A DNA stretch of 24,670 nt, from positions 1 to 24,670 of the forward strand of contig CAJNOQ010002381.1 of assembly GCA_905250885.1 (NCBI GenBank), read 5' to 3'. A model generated the notes under the pieces. The model saw nothing but the letters and a program-made list of their open reading frames with translations, searched no databases and was not told the DNA's origin. The stretch's first letter is position 1, and each line of letters opens with the position of its first letter. Of this stretch, positions 21,627-24,670 are shown in pieces. The stretch is from Didymodactylos carnosus. Lineage: Eukaryota > Rotifera > Eurotatoria > Philodinida > Philodinidae. Position numbers and translations under genes: made by a program.

Positions 21627-21767
21627 TTGTTGTCTATAGCTCTGGGAGTAGAGCCGCGACCATCAATGTCATCAAGATCTGACATTGAAAACAGGACATC
21701 GGTTGTACAAAGTACTCAGCCAACAACAATTGCACAAACATCCAAATTAATTTGTTGGCATCAATAA
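21627..21767 (+). pseudogene. S/T-rich open segment, possible gene fragment
   Basis: Directly after an AG (TTTGTAG at 21620-21626) a 46-codon frame opens, reading LLSIALGVEPRPSMSSRSDI at its start and then S/T/Q-rich sequence to LICWHQ and a stop. Base composition here is clearly less AT-rich than the flanks. The opposite strand also carries a protein-like stretch (MSDLDDIDGRGSTPRAID), so the coding strand is uncertain. No start, donor or family is recognised. I read it as an exon or a remnant of a broken gene. Confidence 0.3.
21664..21687. repeat. Perfect 8 bp hairpin
   Basis: CAATGTCA, loop TCAAGATC, TGACATTG, inside the open segment at 21627-21767. The symmetry explains in part why both strands look coding here. 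Confidence 0.5.
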
Positions 21768-22025
21768 CCAAAAGAACACGTTACTCTTTGATAGCCCCCT
21801 TTAATTTCAATAATAGAACTGTTTACTGGAACATGCAACAATCAACTACAGCCGCTGTTTATTTCATCTGTTTAATCAAACGAAGTTACATCACCACTTT
21901 TAAAGATCGTGAAATAACAATGGTATACTAGTAGAAATTGTACAAAGATTTTCAATGTTACAGATCTCAATTGAAAATATCGCATTGACGTCAATACCGA
22001 GCTATTGAATCTTTGAGCAATCTAC
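21768..22025. other. Unassigned, moderately AT-rich
   Basis: No frame of note and no RNA gene recognised. It is less homopolymer-rich than the left part of the window. Confidence 0.35.
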
Positions 22026-22060
22026 CTATGCATTAGGCTCAAGTTTATTTTCTTCTCCAT
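22026..22060 (-). CDS. Speculative first coding exon of minus gene
   Basis: On the minus strand, ATG at 22060 opens MEKKINLSLMH and reaches AG|GTAGAT after 35 bases, leaving in phase 2. That is the phase in which the exon at 20886-20946 is entered, and the split codon would be AG+T (serine). The resulting intron would be about 1.1 kb. Phase agreement happens one time in three by chance, and GTAGAT is only a fair donor, so this is a weak proposal. Confidence 0.15.
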
Positions 22061-22509
22061 AAGCATCAGAAGATAATAAAAGTGGAGAAAATTCCCCTAT
22101 TTTGGCTAACAACCAAAGCATCACTATTTCTTTATGCCTTTATTTAGCTTCTAGATCTTTTGTATATCGACATCTTCGAACAAGAAGCCCTCCATTCACA
22201 AGCTACCAAAAACAATAAAAGAATGAATAAGAACAACAAGTTGACAGTTCTGTTTTTTCTTCATGCTTAGATACATAATAACATTGGAGCGTTTAATAAT
22301 ACAGCTTAGTGCATTAAAAATATTGTTTTGTGATAGTAAAATTTGTTGTACCGATGTGTTGCTCTAGCTATATTGATAAAAAGTCACACGTAACAACTCG
22401 GTTAACACAGACTGAACTACAATAATACACTAATACACATCAACTTTGATGATGAGATATGTTAAATATATCTTATATTACTTTTAACCTACATTTTTTT
22501 TTTATTAGT
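22061..22509. other. Unassigned region left of PPR relic
   Basis: No gene recognised. The last 20 bases are a T-rich tract ending in TTATTAG, a plausible splice acceptor feeding the PPR segment. Confidence 0.4.
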
Positions 22510-22784
22510 CAAGATCCATTATATCATACACATCTTGAAATTTACAATTTGTTGATTGATATGTATCTGAAACTAAATGATTTAAAATCTGCCGAACAAG
22601 TATTTACTTAAATGAGAAGTCAACATAATTTAATCAATTTTACTTCAATGATGTATAATAAAAATTTATTTAGCCATACTCTACAATTATATAAACAAAC
22701 AGTAGCAGAGAACCGAATCATATGGTCTATCCGTATCTTCTACAAGCATGTGCTGATGGACAGTTTTTTGATAAAGGTAATTGA
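22510..22784 (+). pseudogene. Plant-type PPR protein pseudogene segment
   Basis: The frame from 22510 reads DPLYHTHLEIYNLLIDMYLK, then NDLKSAEQVF, an in-frame TAA (22609-22611), then MRSQHNLINFTSMMYNKNLF. The shape xYNxLIDMYxKxxDLxSAxQVFxxMxxxxxxxxTSMM is that of consecutive 35-residue PPR helix pairs of the plant P/L/S type. At about 22710 the reading moves to another frame, giving EPNHMVYPYLLQACADGQFF and DKG, again PPR-like (xPNxxxYxxLLxACA). It then ends at TGA 22782-22784. One stop and one frameshift make it a broken copy. A T-rich tract and AG at 22507-22508 may mark an exon start. PPRs bind organellar RNA in plants. Bdelloid rotifers are known to carry similar genes. Confidence 0.7.
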
Positions 22785-23039
22785 CTTTTTATTTACTATC
22801 CCCATTTCAAATTAATATATGACTCACTATTTTCCATATAACTTAAAAATGACAAGAGATTAGGAGTTGCGATTTTCGCCATTCGATAGACGAAGCTTTG
22901 AAGCATCTTTTATATAATGAAAAGAAATTTAAAATTTCTTTTTTAACCAGATTTACTCAAAGATCTTTGAAAAACTTATTCATAGTGGCAAAATTTTAAA
23001 TAACAATAGAGTGAGTTTTTACATGTAAATAGCCAAAAG
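22785..23039. other. AT-rich stretch between two relics
   Basis: No coding frame recognised. I looked for a continuation of the PPR segment on the plus strand and of the transposase relic on the minus strand and found neither. Confidence 0.4.
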
Positions 23040-23346
23040 TTTTCTCTCTACAATGGGAATCAAGCGAAACCTTGTTATTGCGTCGTTTTGTCGTGGTAAC
23101 GGGTTTCCTAGAAGCATCAGGTCTACTTTACCACGGTGAATAATTCCAATCGTTGAACGATATAATGCAGTCCAACAGCTGAATACAAATGCATATATAT
23201 GTCAAATAGAATCCAGGTCGTTTCATTGTTACTGTTGACAAGTGTTCTGTCGCACAAAGTCATGGTGATTATCCATTCCACCAGTATGCAATGAGTTTTG
23301 ATCATGTAAAATTATGGAATTTTTTATGACGTATAGTCTTCGACAT
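23040..23346 (-). pseudogene. Possible Tc1/mariner transposase relic (N-terminal part)
   Basis: Read on the minus strand, this less AT-rich stretch gives pieces of one protein in shifting frames. First comes an ATG with MSKTIRHKKF (23346). Then LHTGGMDNHHDFVRQNTCQQ resembles the first helix-turn-helix of Tc1-like transposases (LHxxGxSxxxIAxxLxxxxxT). Next are YIVQRLELFTV and a RGKVDL piece. Last is RPDASRKPVTTTKRRNNKVS, which resembles the GRPRxTTxRxDR linker. No DDE catalytic region follows below 23040. At least two frameshifts and several stops are needed, so it is inactive and truncated. The assignment rests on motif order seen by eye, and the single 60-codon frame at 23123-23305 is only part of it. 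Confidence 0.42.
23089..23138. repeat. Short inverted repeat
   Basis: CGTGGTAA pairs with TTACCACG about 30 bases on, inside the transposase-like relic. It is probably incidental. Confidence 0.3.
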
Positions 23347-24135
23347 TTCTTTGCTAAACGAAATTTCTTTACAACTATCTGGACTATATATTTCGATTAA
23401 GCGTAGAGAATACAACTTTTTATATTTGACTGAATGCTTGAAAATAAAGTAAGAAAAGTTATTAACAAGTTTTGTAAACTGTATAGTTAATTAATTTAAA
23501 CTAACTTTATACAAACATATCTGATAGAAATTGTCGTTGCAAATGAATAGTATAATTCACATAAATCATCCGGAAAGAAGCATAGAAAAACACATTTATA
23601 CTTCGTGCGTATACAGTTAGTAATGTATCGCAGAAAGGAAAGTACGACATTATGAATATTCACAACATTCGCCAGCTAAGCATCAAAATAAAACATATCG
23701 TTTTCCCACACATAATGGCACAAATACAAAGTACTAATATGTTAAAATGCGAAAGATATCGAAAATTTTATGGAGACTATTCCACTACTGTCTGCTTAAG
23801 TTATGCCCTATATTCCTTTTTGGAAAAGTGAAGCAAAACGTTCAGCAAAGCATAGTAAAATGCTTCCAAGTCATTATTCGCAATCAAATATAGTTGTCAC
23901 TCTCAAAAAACGACAGGTATAAATCTGTTCCATTTTCTATTGTTTGGGATATAACTTCGGTTTTCCTTGTAAAATAAGACCAAAAAAACATCGGTGTACA
24001 TTCGGATATGAATGTTATACTTGTACATATGATTAAATTATTCTCTCTTCGATTCTGTTTCTTCCTTAGCAACACTCTGATCAAAGAAAACATTCGAAGA
24101 AAAAAAGATACATCTATCTAACAGAACGAAAAAAA
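23347..24135. other. Unassigned region
   Basis: No gene supported. The minus frame at 23884-24093 looks random. I searched upstream of the transposase-like relic for a terminal inverted repeat and found none. Confidence 0.4.
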
Positions 24136-24342
24136 ATGGTGGAAGTGGAAAAAAAGCAGGAATTTCTACGCAAAACCAGTTTTTCGCTTATTTCTCGAAA
24201 AGTAGACTTTGTACCAAACAGCGGACTTCAGATTCAGACTCTACGCAAAATAACGAATCAGAATATCTATACCGTTTCTTCCCAAACCACCCCGCTGGAA
24301 AATAGCCCGATTTTCTATGCAAATACAAAAAGTTTAAAATGA
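24136..24342 (+). CDS. Doubtful 68-residue hypothetical protein
   Basis: The frame starts MVEVEKKQEFLRKTSFSLIS and has a balanced composition with few homopolymers. The segment CTACGCAAAA occurs twice (24168-24177 and 24240-24249) with a weaker third copy near 24317, suggesting degenerate internal repetition of about 70-80 bases. No domain, signal peptide or splice partner is recognised. Confidence 0.22.
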   Translation: MVEVEKKQEFLRKTSFSLISRKVDFVPNSGLQIQTLRKITNQNIYTVSSQTTPLENSPIFYANTKSLK

Positions 24343-24519
24343 ACAAAAAATACTACAAAAAAATGACATCAAATATAGCATTTGTCTCCAGAATTTTTCA
24401 TCATCCTGCACGTTTGAGAGAAATCATTTCGCATAAACATAAGTGATTCATATATGTACGATCTTTGTGCGGGACTTGAAGTAGAAAGTACTCAGGTCCA
24501 AGGATTAGATAATAAGACC

Positions 24520-24670
24520 TTTGAAGATCATATACGATCTTGGATGATCGTATAATAAGAAATCATAAGATTTCAAAAGATCTTATCAATTCTTATCAAT
24601 TTCCTATAAGATCTTACAAGATTTCATATGACATCTTGTAGCAAGATTCTTATAAGATTTTACAAGATTT
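24520..24670. repeat. Degenerate AAGAT/ATCTT repeat array
   Basis: From about 24520 to the window edge the sequence is built from variants of ATAAGATCTTACAAGATTT and its reverse complement, spaced by about 8-12 bases. Because the unit is partly self-complementary, many small hairpins can form, for example ATACGATC and GATCGTAT around 24527-24552. The array runs off the end of the window, so its full length is unknown. Confidence 0.65.

Noticed and set aside
1-24670. CRISPR array, rRNA or bacterial operon
   Set aside because: No regularly spaced direct repeats, no conserved rRNA segments and no close-packed co-directional genes; composition and splice signals are eukaryotic.
1-24670. Spliced-leader RNA gene, which bdelloids are known to use
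   Set aside because: I looked for the GGCTTATTAC-type leader start on the plus strand and saw no copy.

Overview
The window looks like AT-rich eukaryotic nuclear DNA from a small invertebrate. Most of it is non-coding sequence full of A/T homopolymers and short microsatellites. Nothing bacterial (operons, ribosome binding sites) is visible. My best guess is a bdelloid rotifer (Rotaria or Adineta type). The main reason is a decayed plant-type pentatricopeptide repeat (PPR) segment near 22.5-22.8 kb; such genes are known in bdelloids and rare in other animals. The large inverted duplications and the intronless leucine-rich-repeat gene are compatible with that guess but do not prove it.

Layout, left to right. 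(1) 352-695 is a roughly 345 bp imperfect palindrome (foldback element). (2) 911-2416, minus strand, is the only gene I call with high confidence: an intact single-exon secreted or GPI-anchored leucine-rich-repeat protein whose stop codon lies inside its polyadenylation signal. (3) 2.4-10.1 kb is gene-poor, with microsatellites and two doubtful minus-strand open frames (6997-7299, 8972-9208). (4) 10117-11062 is a second, larger foldback element with a clean indel between its arms. (5) 11.1-13.6 kb has two doubtful facing-away open frames, a cluster of small hairpins, and a short GC-rich island at 13.26-13.40 kb. (6) 15626-17465 is a third inverted repeat, with arms of about 310 bp around a 1.2 kb spacer. 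(7) 19292-20946, minus strand, is probably the 3' part of a spliced gene of unknown function; a possible first exon lies near 22.04 kb. (8) 21.6-23.35 kb is a less AT-rich stretch of broken genes: an S/T-rich open segment, the PPR pseudogene, and a frameshifted relic that resembles the N-terminal part of a Tc1/mariner transposase. (9) 24.5 kb to the end is a degenerate repeat built on AAGAT/ATCTT units.

The genes do not form a recognisable pathway. The most striking shared property is structural: three independent foldback or inverted-repeat structures of different apparent ages lie within 17 kb, beside gene and transposon relics. This fits a subterminal or TE-tolerant region, or a palindrome-prone genome. 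Splice sites, gene ends and family assignments were read by eye without database searches.
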